From Pseudomonas fluorescens (lineage in GTDB: Bacteria; Pseudomonadota; Gammaproteobacteria; Pseudomonadales; Pseudomonadaceae), in assembly GCF_902498185.1 (NCBI RefSeq), contig NZ_CABVIX010000001.1, positions 1 to 64,000 on the forward strand: a stretch of 64,000 nucleotides of DNA, given 5' to 3'. Numbering within the stretch: position 1 is the stretch's first letter; every line of letters begins with the position of its first letter. A program made the translations under genes and the position numbers. A model generated the notes under the pieces. It had not been told where the DNA came from. It worked only from the letters and a program-made list of their open reading frames with translations, and made no database searches. Of the stretch, positions 42,522 to 51,131 are shown piece after piece.

Positions 42522-45500
42522 CTAGTCTTTCGGTAGGAATTGGTTAGGGCCAGTGTGACGTAAGTCAGAAGTTACAATATTCCTTGCGACATTCGGGCCG
42601 CTCGTAACTCCTTTGTAACTGCTGACGACTTTAATCGCTGGCGCACCGTTGGCGCCTGAACTGCTTGGAGTGCCATCATTCTGAGCAGTTTTCGCTAGCT
42701 TTCTGACTTGATTATTCAGGTTGTCGACGCGCTTGGTAAGTGCCTGAAATTCAGGCCTATCAACGCCTGCTGAACCCGCTGAACCCGCTGGACCTGCTGG
42801 GCCCGCCGGACCTGCTGGACCAGGTCTGCCGGGTTCACCCGGTAGACCCTGTGCACCACGTTCACCTGGTAAACCGCGTGGACCCGGAGGACCTTGAAGT
42901 CCCTGACCCTGGCCATTCGCCGCACTCACCGTATTCGCCGCTTTCGCCGCCGCGACCGCACTGCCAATCTTGTAAGCCGCGACCCCTGTCATGAACCCCC
43001 CGACAGTGGTCAATGCGCCGCCAATGGCCCATAGCAGGTCCGTTTCTTCAGCATTTTTTCCGTCTGATTTTGTCAGGGCCGCTGTCTGTGTAGCGACGCC
43101 TGCCACCTGAAGGGCAGTGCCGGCCGCCCCTACGACAATCCACGCCTTGGTCGCTATCGACATCGCCGCCCAGGTAATGGTCGTGAGCGCGCTGTAGGCC
43201 GCAGCCAGGAACGGCGTGGCGGTCACGATGGTGACCGCGATCGACACGCCGAGCGTGATCCACATGCCGGTCTTGTTGGGCTTCTTGCGGCGCAGTCCGG
43301 CCGATGGGGTTGGCGTACTGGGCACATGGCCCGTCGGGTCACGCCACTTCACGGGGTTGCCCAGGCAGTACTGGTAGGGGTTGATGCCCACGTGCTCGGG
43401 GTCGAAAGAATCGGGACTATGGAAACGCATCAGGTCGGGGTTGTAGGCGCGGTAGCCACGCCCCAGCAGGTACCAGCCCAAGGCACGCTCGCGGACCTCG
43501 CCGTTGAATGCCAGCAGGCCCAGCAGGTCGGTGTCCTCACGGGTTTGGCCGTATACGCCGTAGCTCACGTCTTGCACCGCCTCGGCCGAAATTTCACCCT
43601 GCACGCTGTTGGCCATGTTGGTCAGCAGAAGGCGGGTGGCGCCTGGCTCGTGCTGTTGCTGCAGGCCCAGGGGGCGGTCGCCGTCGTAGAGGTACTGGGT
43701 CAGCCGGCCGCCTTCGAGAGTGCTGACCAGGCGCTCGTTCTGGTAGCGCCGGCGGACTTCGCCAGCCGTGCTCTGGCGCACTCCGAGCAGGTGGTCGTGG
43801 CCATCGTAACGGTAGCTGAACAGCACGCTGTCATCGGCGGCACTGCGCACTTCCTGCAGGCGGCCATGATCGTCATAGACGAGGGTGTTGCCCGCCTCGT
43901 CATTGAGCATGTTGCCGTCGGCGTCGTAGCTGAAGGTCTGTGCAGGGCGATAGTCCTCCTCGAGGGTATGCGTCACCTTGGTCAGCTGGAAATGCTCATG
44001 GGAATATTCGGCATAGTCGCGCTTGCCGTCGGCAAATCGGGTAATGCAAAGGATCAGATTGTCCCAGGAATCGAATTCGAAGGTTTGCATGACAATCGCC
44101 CGGCCCTTGGCATTGCACGGCAGGGCCTGGGCCTCGCCTTCGCACTGGTAGGTGACAAGGCGATCGAGTTCGTCGTAGTCGAAGGTTTCCTGCAGCCAAG
44201 GCTTGCCTTCGCGCACCAGGGTGCGGCTTAGCAGCAGGTCGTCGTCGCGCCAGACCTGGTTGATGGCCTGCTGCAGCGACTGGGTGTTGCCGTTGTACAG
44301 GGTGAGGGTGCGGGTGACTTCCCGGCCCAGGCTGTCGTAGCGGTGTTCGCATTTCAGGTTGCGGCCGCTGACCGTGTCCTGGGTATGGGTCAGGCCCAGT
44401 CGGCCATCGCTGTCGTATGTGAAATCGGCGCGCAGCGTGCCCTGGGTGGTCCAGCTTACACGCCCGTGGCGGTCATAGCCGTGCAGCGTATCTTGCGCGC
44501 CCTGTTCGCTTCGTTTGAGCGGGCGCCCCTGCAATGACGTGTGATGCTCGCAGGCATAGTGCTCTGCACGGGCGACGTCGGTCCATTGTTCACGGCGCAG
44601 GAAGCCCTGGTCGGTGTAGGTGTAGGCGCGTTCACCCTGGTCGTTGCTGGCGCTGACGATGTTGGCGCTGTTGACGTCGTAGGCGAAGTCCACCGTCGCG
44701 CCCTGGGTGCTGGCTTTGTTGCCCTGGCGCACCTGCGTGCGGGTCGGTTGGGTGGTCAGCGCCAGCAGATAGGTGTAGTCGAACGTGCGCCCCTGGGCGG
44801 TGGTGCGTTGTTTCACCACCATCTGTTCGTCATCGTAGGCATAGCTTTCCCTGCGAGGGCTGGCGCTCAGCGTGGTCAGGCGATCAAGGCCGTCGAATTC
44901 CCGGGTACACACCGCTTCGCCCAGGGCCTGGCCAGCAGTGTGCAGGCGCAGGCTCTGGGTCAGTTCGTCGCGGCTGTGGGCGGCGAATGTGCGGCTCAAT
45001 GCGGTTTTGTCGGGGCGTTCGGTGCGTGTCATGCGGCCAAAGGCGTCGTAGCTGAATCGCTGGATGCGCGCGGCTTCCTGGCGCGGGCCTCGGCCTTGGG
45101 TCAGGTTGAAGCGCCGCTCTTGAGCGACACAGCGACCCAGGCCGTCGTAGCTCAGAAGGGTGCGGTCCGCTCTGTTGCCATCCTTGAAGCGCTCGATGAG
45201 CATGGGCTTGCCGAAGCCGTTCTCTTCATGACGGGTGTAGTGCTTGCGTAGCTTGGGCTCGTCAGGTGACGTCAGCCAGGTGGCGCTGATATCGCCCTGT
45301 TCGCCAAAGGGAGAAATGGCGTTGTGGCTGCACGTACCGTCTGGCAACCAGGTCTTGCTCAGTTCGCCCCAGGCACCATGCTCGAAGCGCGTGGTGGTCT
45401 CGAGCGTTTTGCCCTCCAGCAGCTCATCGTGATCGATCGTGGTTTGCTCGACGAGCTGCCCGAGGCTGTCGTATTTCGCGGTGTAGATCACGCGGGCAGG

Positions 45501-47660
45501 CATGCGCCGTGCGGGGTCATCGCTGGCTTGGGTTTCGAGCGATTGCTCGATCACCCGGTAAAGCCCGTCGTATCGGGTGTGCGTGACCACGCCTTTGACA
45601 TCCGTGATGCTCTGGCTGGGTGCTTTGCCTAGCACATAGGCATAGGTGCGCGTGGCTTCGTGGTCGCTGCCGGGCGCTGTGGTCTCGACCGTGAGGCGGC
45701 GCAGTGCATCGTATTCGAACGTGGTAATCACCCCATTGATGTCTTCGCTGGCCAGTACCAGGCCGGTGAGCGGGCACAGTTCCCGGCTGAGGTTTTTCTG
45801 TTTGCCGTTGCAGGTGAATGTTTCCTTGATCGGGAAGCGCGCAGCGCTGTTTTTCCGCGCTGTGCTGCCGTAGCGCCACTCGGTGCGCGAAGTGCCCCCG
45901 CCAAGCGTTCTGGCCAGCCCCTGTGCTCCCTCGCCATGCAACGTCTCTTCCTGGTAAGCCTGTCGCCCGTGCAGGGTGGCGTTATCCGGTTTGTTCAGAA
46001 AGCCCAGGGTGGTGTCCATCAAGGGCACATCATCGGCATACACCTGTTCAGACAGGGGCATCAGGTACTGCCTGCTGAGTGCGGTGTGACCTGAGGCGTC
46101 ATTCAAGGTGTCGTAGAGTCGATACCGGTGCAGCGTCGACATGACCGCTGCGCCGCGCTCGATGCCCTTGGTCGGGTCGGCCTCGCAGGGGAAAATGGTT
46201 CTGCGCTTGAGGTTGCGCACGAAACCATGAGGGTCGGCTGGGCAGCCCTCGCTCTCGGTCGCCGGGTAGTACTCGCTGACCGTGCGCACGCCATTGGGTT
46301 GGACTTCCAGTGTCGGATTGCCATGCTCATCGTAATCGGTCTCGGTAACCTCTTTGCGGAACGCGGCGCTGTTGCCTTGCAAGCGCCACTGCTCGGTGAC
46401 GGTCCTGGGTTGCTGGAACGCCGCAGGTTGCGCGTCGAAGCCCACCTCCGGGTTCTCGTGATAAACGGTGATGATTTCGTGGATGTGCCAGTCCTGCTCG
46501 GCGTCGACGCCCGTCACATCTGGCTGAGCCACTTCACCAAGCTGCTCTGTGCGCTGCAGCGTCATCAGGTGATAGCGGTTGAACTGCTGGGTCACCTTGC
46601 GCACCGGCTGGGTGCCGTTGATCTGGGTGGCGGTGGACCAGTAGGTATAGCTGCGCGGGACGTTGTACAGCGTGTCCTGGCCTTCTTGCCACCTGAGTCC
46701 ACTGTTCGCACCGAGGAAGTTTTCGGCCGAATAGGTGTATTCGGTCCTCATCACCGGCTGGCCGAAACCAGGGTCGACGGCATGAGACTTGACCCGGGGC
46801 AGCTTGTTCACCGGTGCGCCTTCGGGCATCTGCATGCCATCGTCGTCGTAGGTGATGGTCTCCACTGCGCCTGTCGGGGTGGTCACCGTCTTCAGGCAGG
46901 TCATGTGTTGCGTGGAGGGGCTGGATTCATAGGTAAACCGCCAAGCAGCGTTGGCGGTCTGCCCCTCGTGCCCATTTTCAATGCTTGGCAGCACGACCTG
47001 ATCGACCAGGCGATCGGTCATCCTTACCTCATATGTCGCCAGCGGCGCGCCACCCTGGCCTGAGCCTGGATGCAGGTGCATCCGGTAGCGGGTGTCGAGT
47101 TCATAGTCCACCTTGAGCAGTTGCAGGCCGCTGGCATCGTCGATGCTGGCCAGGCAGGCATGGGTGCGAATGTTCTGGTACTGCAGTTCGATCCAGTGGC
47201 CAGCAGGGGCGTAGACCCTCCATGGCAGTGCGATCTGCTCGCCGCCACTGTCGACGACTTTCAGGTGCTCGACAAGGCCGCTGCGGTGAACCACGCGATA
47301 GTTGCGTTCGTCGTCCTTGTGGAAGTGGAACGTGTCGAGCTTTTTCTCGCGAATTCTGGCGACCTGGCCGCTGTCGAATTCGTTGACCGTGAAGTTTTCC
47401 CCGGAGTGCAGGGCCAGCGCTCCAGTGCGGGGAATGTACTGGCTCAGGCTCAGATTCCAGCCTTTGCCATAGCCGCTATCGAGGTCGCTCAGCGCGTTGT
47501 AGGCCAGGCGCACGGGCAGGCCGGGTCCGACCAGGCAGTTGCCGGTCAATGCCGGCAACTCGATGGCCAGGGTGTACTGGCCGGTGCGAACATCGACGTT
47601 GTTTTGCATGAAGCTCAGGAAATTGAAGCCGTTGGAATGTACGGCAGTGGAACTTGTCAT
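42522..47660 (-). CDS. RHS/YD-repeat protein with a collagen-like C-terminal tail
   Basis: A 1712-residue protein. Residues 1-~300 are a conserved N-terminal module (VHSNGFNFLSFMQNNVDVRT, GYGKGWNLSLSQYIP) with no PAAR, signal peptide or Tc-type leader. Residues ~300-1440 are YD repeats (TTFEYDALRRLTVETTAPGS, TFSYDADGNMLNDEAGN) that should form the hollow RHS shell. The core ends with YQYCLGNPVKWRDPTGH (DPTGH at 1441-1445), the usual cleavage site. The 267-residue tail has hydrophobic helices (about 1466-1530 and 1542-1575), 16 perfect Gly-X-Y triplets (1587-1634), a coiled coil (FQALTKRVDNLNNQVRKLAK) and a short C-terminus with no toxin motif I recognise. It lies 33 bp after the gene for a secreted Cys-repeat protein, in one operon. 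Confidence 0.9.
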   Translation of the reverse strand: MTSSTAVHSNGFNFLSFMQNNVDVRTGQYTLAIELPALTGNCLVGPGLPVRLAYNALSDLDSGYGKGWNLSLSQYIPRTGALALHSGENFTVNEFDSGQVARIREKKLDTFHFHKDDERNYRVVHRSGLVEHLKVVDSGGEQIALPWRVYAPAGHWIELQYQNIRTHACLASIDDASGLQLLKVDYELDTRYRMHLHPGSGQGGAPLATYEVRMTDRLVDQVVLPSIENGHEGQTANAAWRFTYESSPSTQHMTCLKTVTTPTGAVETITYDDDGMQMPEGAPVNKLPRVKSHAVDPGFGQPVMRTEYTYSAENFLGANSGLRWQEGQDTLYNVPRSYTYWSTATQINGTQPVRKVTQQFNRYHLMTLQRTEQLGEVAQPDVTGVDAEQDWHIHEIITVYHENPEVGFDAQPAAFQQPRTVTEQWRLQGNSAAFRKEVTETDYDEHGNPTLEVQPNGVRTVSEYYPATESEGCPADPHGFVRNLKRRTIFPCEADPTKGIERGAAVMSTLHRYRLYDTLNDASGHTALSRQYLMPLSEQVYADDVPLMDTTLGFLNKPDNATLHGRQAYQEETLHGEGAQGLARTLGGGTSRTEWRYGSTARKNSAARFPIKETFTCNGKQKNLSRELCPLTGLVLASEDINGVITTFEYDALRRLTVETTAPGSDHEATRTYAYVLGKAPSQSITDVKGVVTHTRYDGLYRVIEQSLETQASDDPARRMPARVIYTAKYDSLGQLVEQTTIDHDELLEGKTLETTTRFEHGAWGELSKTWLPDGTCSHNAISPFGEQGDISATWLTSPDEPKLRKHYTRHEENGFGKPMLIERFKDGNRADRTLLSYDGLGRCVAQERRFNLTQGRGPRQEAARIQRFSYDAFGRMTRTERPDKTALSRTFAAHSRDELTQSLRLHTAGQALGEAVCTREFDGLDRLTTLSASPRRESYAYDDEQMVVKQRTTAQGRTFDYTYLLALTTQPTRTQVRQGNKASTQGATVDFAYDVNSANIVSASNDQGERAYTYTDQGFLRREQWTDVARAEHYACEHHTSLQGRPLKRSEQGAQDTLHGYDRHGRVSWTTQGTLRADFTYDSDGRLGLTHTQDTVSGRNLKCEHRYDSLGREVTRTLTLYNGNTQSLQQAINQVWRDDDLLLSRTLVREGKPWLQETFDYDELDRLVTYQCEGEAQALPCNAKGRAIVMQTFEFDSWDNLILCITRFADGKRDYAEYSHEHFQLTKVTHTLEEDYRPAQTFSYDADGNMLNDEAGNTLVYDDHGRLQEVRSAADDSVLFSYRYDGHDHLLGVRQSTAGEVRRRYQNERLVSTLEGGRLTQYLYDGDRPLGLQQQHEPGATRLLLTNMANSVQGEISAEAVQDVSYGVYGQTREDTDLLGLLAFNGEVRERALGWYLLGRGYRAYNPDLMRFHSPDSFDPEHVGINPYQYCLGNPVKWRDPTGHVPSTPTPSAGLRRKKPNKTGMWITLGVSIAVTIVTATPFLAAAYSALTTITWAAMSIATKAWIVVGAAGTALQVAGVATQTAALTKSDGKNAEETDLLWAIGGALTTVGGFMTGVAAYKIGSAVAAAKAANTVSAANGQGQGLQGPPGPRGLPGERGAQGLPGEPGRPGPAGPAGPAGPAGSAGSAGVDRPEFQALTKRVDNLNNQVRKLAKTAQNDGTPSSSGANGAPAIKVVSSYKGVTSGPNVARNIVTSDLRHTGPNQFLPKD
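42759..42902 (-). repeat. Collagen-like Gly-X-Y coding repeat
   Basis: Sixteen uninterrupted triplets from GLQ to GVD, including GPP GPR GLP GER GAQ GLP and four GPA in a row. Codon usage varies between triplets, which suggests it is not just a slipped DNA repeat. The following coiled coil could nucleate a trimer, as in phage and bacterial collagen-like proteins. Confidence 0.92.
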
Positions 47661-47693
47661 GATGAGAGTCTCTGGGTGAAGGCCAGGGGCGGC

Positions 47694-48905
47694 TTAGCGT
47701 GGGGCGCGCAGGACAGCGCACTGGTAGCGGGTATTTCCATTTTCATCGCCGGCATGGGCCCGGCCGACCATGACCTGGTCCGTGGGACAGGTGTGTTCGG
47801 AGCCTTTCTTGTCATCGCCAGACTCCTGGATGTCGCCGCTCCACGCGCCGGGCTCGACGATCACTCGATTGGCTTGCACCGCATCGCCCTTGTACAAGGC
47901 GGCGCAGCGGTACTGGCTGTGCTCGTTCTCATCGCCTTCATGGCTGCGCCCAACCATCACTTCATCGACGGGGCAGCTGAAGTGGATGTAACGCTGCATG
48001 TCCTTGTTGTAATTGACTGCATCGGTGCACGTCATGAAATCATCATCGTCGTCTTCTTTGAGGCGATAGCCGCACTCTGGAAAACCGATGGACCACGTAC
48101 TGTCTTCGCGGGTAATGTCATTCGGCAATTTGGCGCATTTGTAATAAGTGGGCGCTTTCTCATCGGCTTTATCGTCATTACCATGTTTGCGGCCTGTCAT
48201 TACAGTTCCGGCAGGGCACATGAAGTCTTTGCTCTTATGTTCGTCTCTGCCTTCATCCCAGTCGGTACTGGCCACGTTGATGGGCGCCCCGCGAACAGTC
48301 GAAGTGTCTGCGGATACCTTTATTTGTACACATGACAAGTTCCAGGTAATGCGTGAGCCGTCCCCGGTCTGTGCAGAGTCGACAACCATTAGCCCTTTGC
48401 TGCGTGTGCCATTGGGTGCTGTGTTGGTGACGAACTTGTTTTTTCCCGTCAAGGCGGCAAGGCTCTCTTCCACCAGCGTCGCATTCGGTTCGGTGGTCTT
48501 GATCCTGATCCAGAAGTTCTGGTTGTCGGTGGGGTCGCGGCGGGCATGGTAGCTATTGCCCAGCGCCGTGCCGCACAGGTGATCGTCGGTGAACAGGATT
48601 TGCGTGGCGGCGGGAAGGTTGCTCATCGCCACTGTTTCAACGCGAATGTCATAGCAGGCCGATGCCGGGTTGGCGATCGACAGGTCGACGGTTCTGCCGC
48701 GTTCCGGAAGGTTGAGCGTGCAGGTGCCTGTCGCCGTGTTATCGGGGTCCTGTGGGTCGCCTTTCTTGCCGGTGAGGGTGATGCTGCCGGCCGCCTGGGG
48801 GTTGGCGGCAAATGAACATAGCGGTGAAGCGGCGATCAAGAGGCCTGCAAACAATAAAGGAAGATTATAGCGAACACTGGGTTTCAATCGTTTCTTGAAA
48901 AGCAT
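47694..48905 (-). CDS. Secreted protein with three Cys-rich repeats
   Basis: A 403-residue exported protein of unknown function. Signal peptide: MLFKKRLKPSVRYNLPLLFA then GLLIAASPLCSFAA. The N-terminal half (about 35-240) is strand-rich with several Cys. The C-terminal half holds three repeats of about 30 residues on the pattern CPxxxVMxGRxHxGDENxxxxYxCAxL, the clearest being SCPVDEVMVGRSHEGDENEH and TCPTDQVMVGRAHAGDENGN; the first is more divergent (MCPAGTVMTGRKHGNDDK). The Cys pair in each repeat suggests disulfide-stabilised units and the Asp/Glu-rich turn suggests calcium binding (inference). The start at 48905 has AGGAGT upstream; the longer frame to 49070 lacks one. It is the first gene of the leftward operon. 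Confidence 0.82.
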   Translation of the reverse strand: MLFKKRLKPSVRYNLPLLFAGLLIAASPLCSFAANPQAAGSITLTGKKGDPQDPDNTATGTCTLNLPERGRTVDLSIANPASACYDIRVETVAMSNLPAATQILFTDDHLCGTALGNSYHARRDPTDNQNFWIRIKTTEPNATLVEESLAALTGKNKFVTNTAPNGTRSKGLMVVDSAQTGDGSRITWNLSCVQIKVSADTSTVRGAPINVASTDWDEGRDEHKSKDFMCPAGTVMTGRKHGNDDKADEKAPTYYKCAKLPNDITREDSTWSIGFPECGYRLKEDDDDDFMTCTDAVNYNKDMQRYIHFSCPVDEVMVGRSHEGDENEHSQYRCAALYKGDAVQANRVIVEPGAWSGDIQESGDDKKGSEHTCPTDQVMVGRAHAGDENGNTRYQCAVLRAPR

Positions 48906-49229
48906 GGCAATGACTCCTGCTGAATATCTATACCGCCACTCTATAGGCGGCACGGGACTGGAAATGGGAGATGACGCGCATGCTCTGCGCGGCAGGAAAG
49001 AGCATAAGGTGACAAGCGTAGTGTCACACCTGACATATCTGTCAGCCCGTTGCCCTCTGAATGAGGTCAATATCGAAATAAGTAGGAGTGAATTCGCGGC
49101 AACCTGCCAGACATGACAGGCTGGTCGCAGGCTTTATGATTTGGGGTAGTTGTCGATACTTGGTATTTCTACCAGTAGGCAACTGTTCTGCCGCGGCGTA
49201 AAAACAGGAAACAGCCGTGGAGAGTAATC
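48906..49229. other. Divergent control region between the two RHS-island operons
   Basis: This 324-bp gap, noticeably richer in A and T than its surroundings, separates the leftward secreted-protein/RHS operon from the rightward Ig/TULIP-like operon. It contains several dyads: ccgcc/ggcgg at about 48933-48950, gtgac/gtcac at about 49010-49026, and ctgaca/tgtcag at 49030-49045. TATAGA-like hexamers near 48925-48945 on the minus strand could serve the leftward operon. No gene is supported in it. Confidence 0.6.
49030..49045. promoter_or_regulatory. Near-palindromic operator candidate, copy 1
   Basis: ctgacatatctgtcag: 6-bp perfect arms around tatc. A 14-of-16 match (ctggcatatgtgtcag) lies at 62291-62306, upstream of the paralogous gene at 62367; flanking sequence is also partly conserved (a GAATGA..TCAA..AAT pattern follows both). 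Confidence 0.5.
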
Positions 49230-51071
49230 ATGACTTCAAGCAAAGAGCACGATAAGAACAGGATTTCTGTTCGCTACAAAATCCCTTCAATACCAGCACC
49301 TTTTCTGACGCCGGCTAACGAAGTCGACGTCGACATCCTGGGCGCACAAGACCTGCCCGTGTACGTGAATTACGACGGCATACAGGAGGGGGACACCCTC
49401 CGTCCGGTCTGGCGAGGTGCCGATCCTCAGGGCGAACCCTTCGACGCGCTTGGCTCGGTGGTGCGGGTCGTCGACCCTGATCCTGACTTGGGCGTCCTGG
49501 TCACGATCACCAACTCCGAGGTCGTGGATGCGCGGGGAGGACACGCCTTTTTATCCTACATAGTCAACGGCAATGACGAGCAAGAGTCGTTTCGGCGGTT
49601 CTGCTTCGTCGGTGTGCGCCCCCAGGGAGAGGCTCTGCCGGTGGTTCAGGTCATTGAATCCCATGACCAGGCAATCGTGCTGGCAGACCTCGGTGGCAAT
49701 GGCGCGCGCGTGGTGGTGGCACCCTATACGGCCATGCAAGCGGGCGATGAAGTGACGCTGGTGTTCCAGGGTTACGATGACTTTGGCTACAAGCTGCCCG
49801 TCAAGCAATACCCATTGCAGGTAACTGACCAGGCGACCGGTAAACCGCTGCAATGGCTGGTGCCGAAGAGTCAGTTCTCAAGCATCGAGAATGGCCGCGC
49901 TGAACTGCACTATCGGCTCAAGCTCAAGGGGCAGACCGATGAGGTGCTGGCGCCGGTGCAAACCTTCTCTGTACCCGCCACCGCACCCTCGCTGCCAGAC
50001 CCGCTGCCGGTCGTGAAGATCGATGACTACGCAGGCGGGCCATTGGACCCAGGCATGTTTCCTGCTGGCATGACCCTGCGCCTGGCAACGCCTGGGCTGG
50101 CTTCGTCGGGCGATCATGTGCTGCTGCACTGGCTTGGCGCGGACCTCGACAATCGCTATTCCCAGAGTCTGCGCCTGGATACCAGCTGTGTGCCTGGCAG
50201 TGAGCTGGTGTTCAAGCTGGACCACCAGGCGGTCGTCAACAGCGCTGGGGACGACATCACCGTGTTCTATCAGATCGCCCGCGAGGGCTGGGCGCTGAGC
50301 GCCGACCGGCTGCGCTTTGCCGTCGACATGCCCCGCACGTTGCCACTGCTTTCGGTTCGTAACGCGGCAGGTGAAGGGACCGGCAAAGGCGTGGTGGAGG
50401 CCCTCTACCTGACCCGCGAGGGTGCTTACGTCACTGTCCCAGCCAGCGCGGATGTGCGCCCCGGCGAATCGCTGCGCGTGCATTGGGAAGGGCACGCCAA
50501 TGGTGGCAGGCATGTCGCCGAGCAGCCGGTGGCCGGTGAAACCCATCGCTTCCAGATTCCACCGAGCGCCATTGCGGCAAACATGGAACAGGTAGCAGGC
50601 GAAGACGAGAAACGCTTCGCCATTCGCTATGAGGTGGTAACTGCGCAGGGAGGGATTTTCTCCGCGCCTTACAACCTGCGCATCCTGCCGATTGCCGTCA
50701 GCGACTACCAGCCGCCGAACTGCCTCGAGGCCACTGCCGGCTCGCTGTCGGTCGCCAGCCTGGGTGCAAGGGACGCCACGCTGGAGGTGGCCAGCTGGGC
50801 GTTCATGGCGCTAGGGCAACTGGTGACCTTGTCTGTCGCGGGCGTCGATGGCAACGGCAATGCCACCACGGAGCACTTGCTGACGGCAGCGCCGGTGACG
50901 CAAGCGCAGCTCGACGCTGGAAAAGTGGTCCAGCCAATACCGAATACTTTCATCAAGTCGCTCAAGGTCGGGACTTCGATGAGCATGAATTTGAACCTCA
51001 GTTTTGATGGGGGCGATACAACGTTCCCGCGAAGCGCACCCATCAGCAGCCGTCTGACGATCAGGGCGTGA
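49230..51071 (+). CDS. Protein of five Ig-like repeats
   Basis: A 613-residue protein made of about five tandem beta-rich repeats of 100-120 residues. Each repeat has a gain-of-order pattern: a Pro-rich opening (for example LPDPLPVVKIDD, TLPLLSVRNAAG), then GD or GE before an L-x-W-x-G strand (GDTLRPVWRGAD, GDHVLLHWLGAD, GESLRVHWEGHA), then a strand before YEV/YRL/YQI and a closing A-P or S-x-L. This pattern resembles Ig-like stalk domains of Pseudomonas surface proteins, but there is no signal peptide, anchor or secretion tag. GGAGAG lies 6 bases before the ATG. It is the first gene of the rightward operon. Confidence 0.82.
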   Translation: MTSSKEHDKNRISVRYKIPSIPAPFLTPANEVDVDILGAQDLPVYVNYDGIQEGDTLRPVWRGADPQGEPFDALGSVVRVVDPDPDLGVLVTITNSEVVDARGGHAFLSYIVNGNDEQESFRRFCFVGVRPQGEALPVVQVIESHDQAIVLADLGGNGARVVVAPYTAMQAGDEVTLVFQGYDDFGYKLPVKQYPLQVTDQATGKPLQWLVPKSQFSSIENGRAELHYRLKLKGQTDEVLAPVQTFSVPATAPSLPDPLPVVKIDDYAGGPLDPGMFPAGMTLRLATPGLASSGDHVLLHWLGADLDNRYSQSLRLDTSCVPGSELVFKLDHQAVVNSAGDDITVFYQIAREGWALSADRLRFAVDMPRTLPLLSVRNAAGEGTGKGVVEALYLTREGAYVTVPASADVRPGESLRVHWEGHANGGRHVAEQPVAGETHRFQIPPSAIAANMEQVAGEDEKRFAIRYEVVTAQGGIFSAPYNLRILPIAVSDYQPPNCLEATAGSLSVASLGARDATLEVASWAFMALGQLVTLSVAGVDGNGNATTEHLLTAAPVTQAQLDAGKVVQPIPNTFIKSLKVGTSMSMNLNLSFDGGDTTFPRSAPISSRLTIRA

Positions 51072-51131
51072 TGTAGTTGCGGGGCTGTATTAATAGCCCC
51101 GAGTTATTTAACTTTTATAGAGAGCGCAGCG

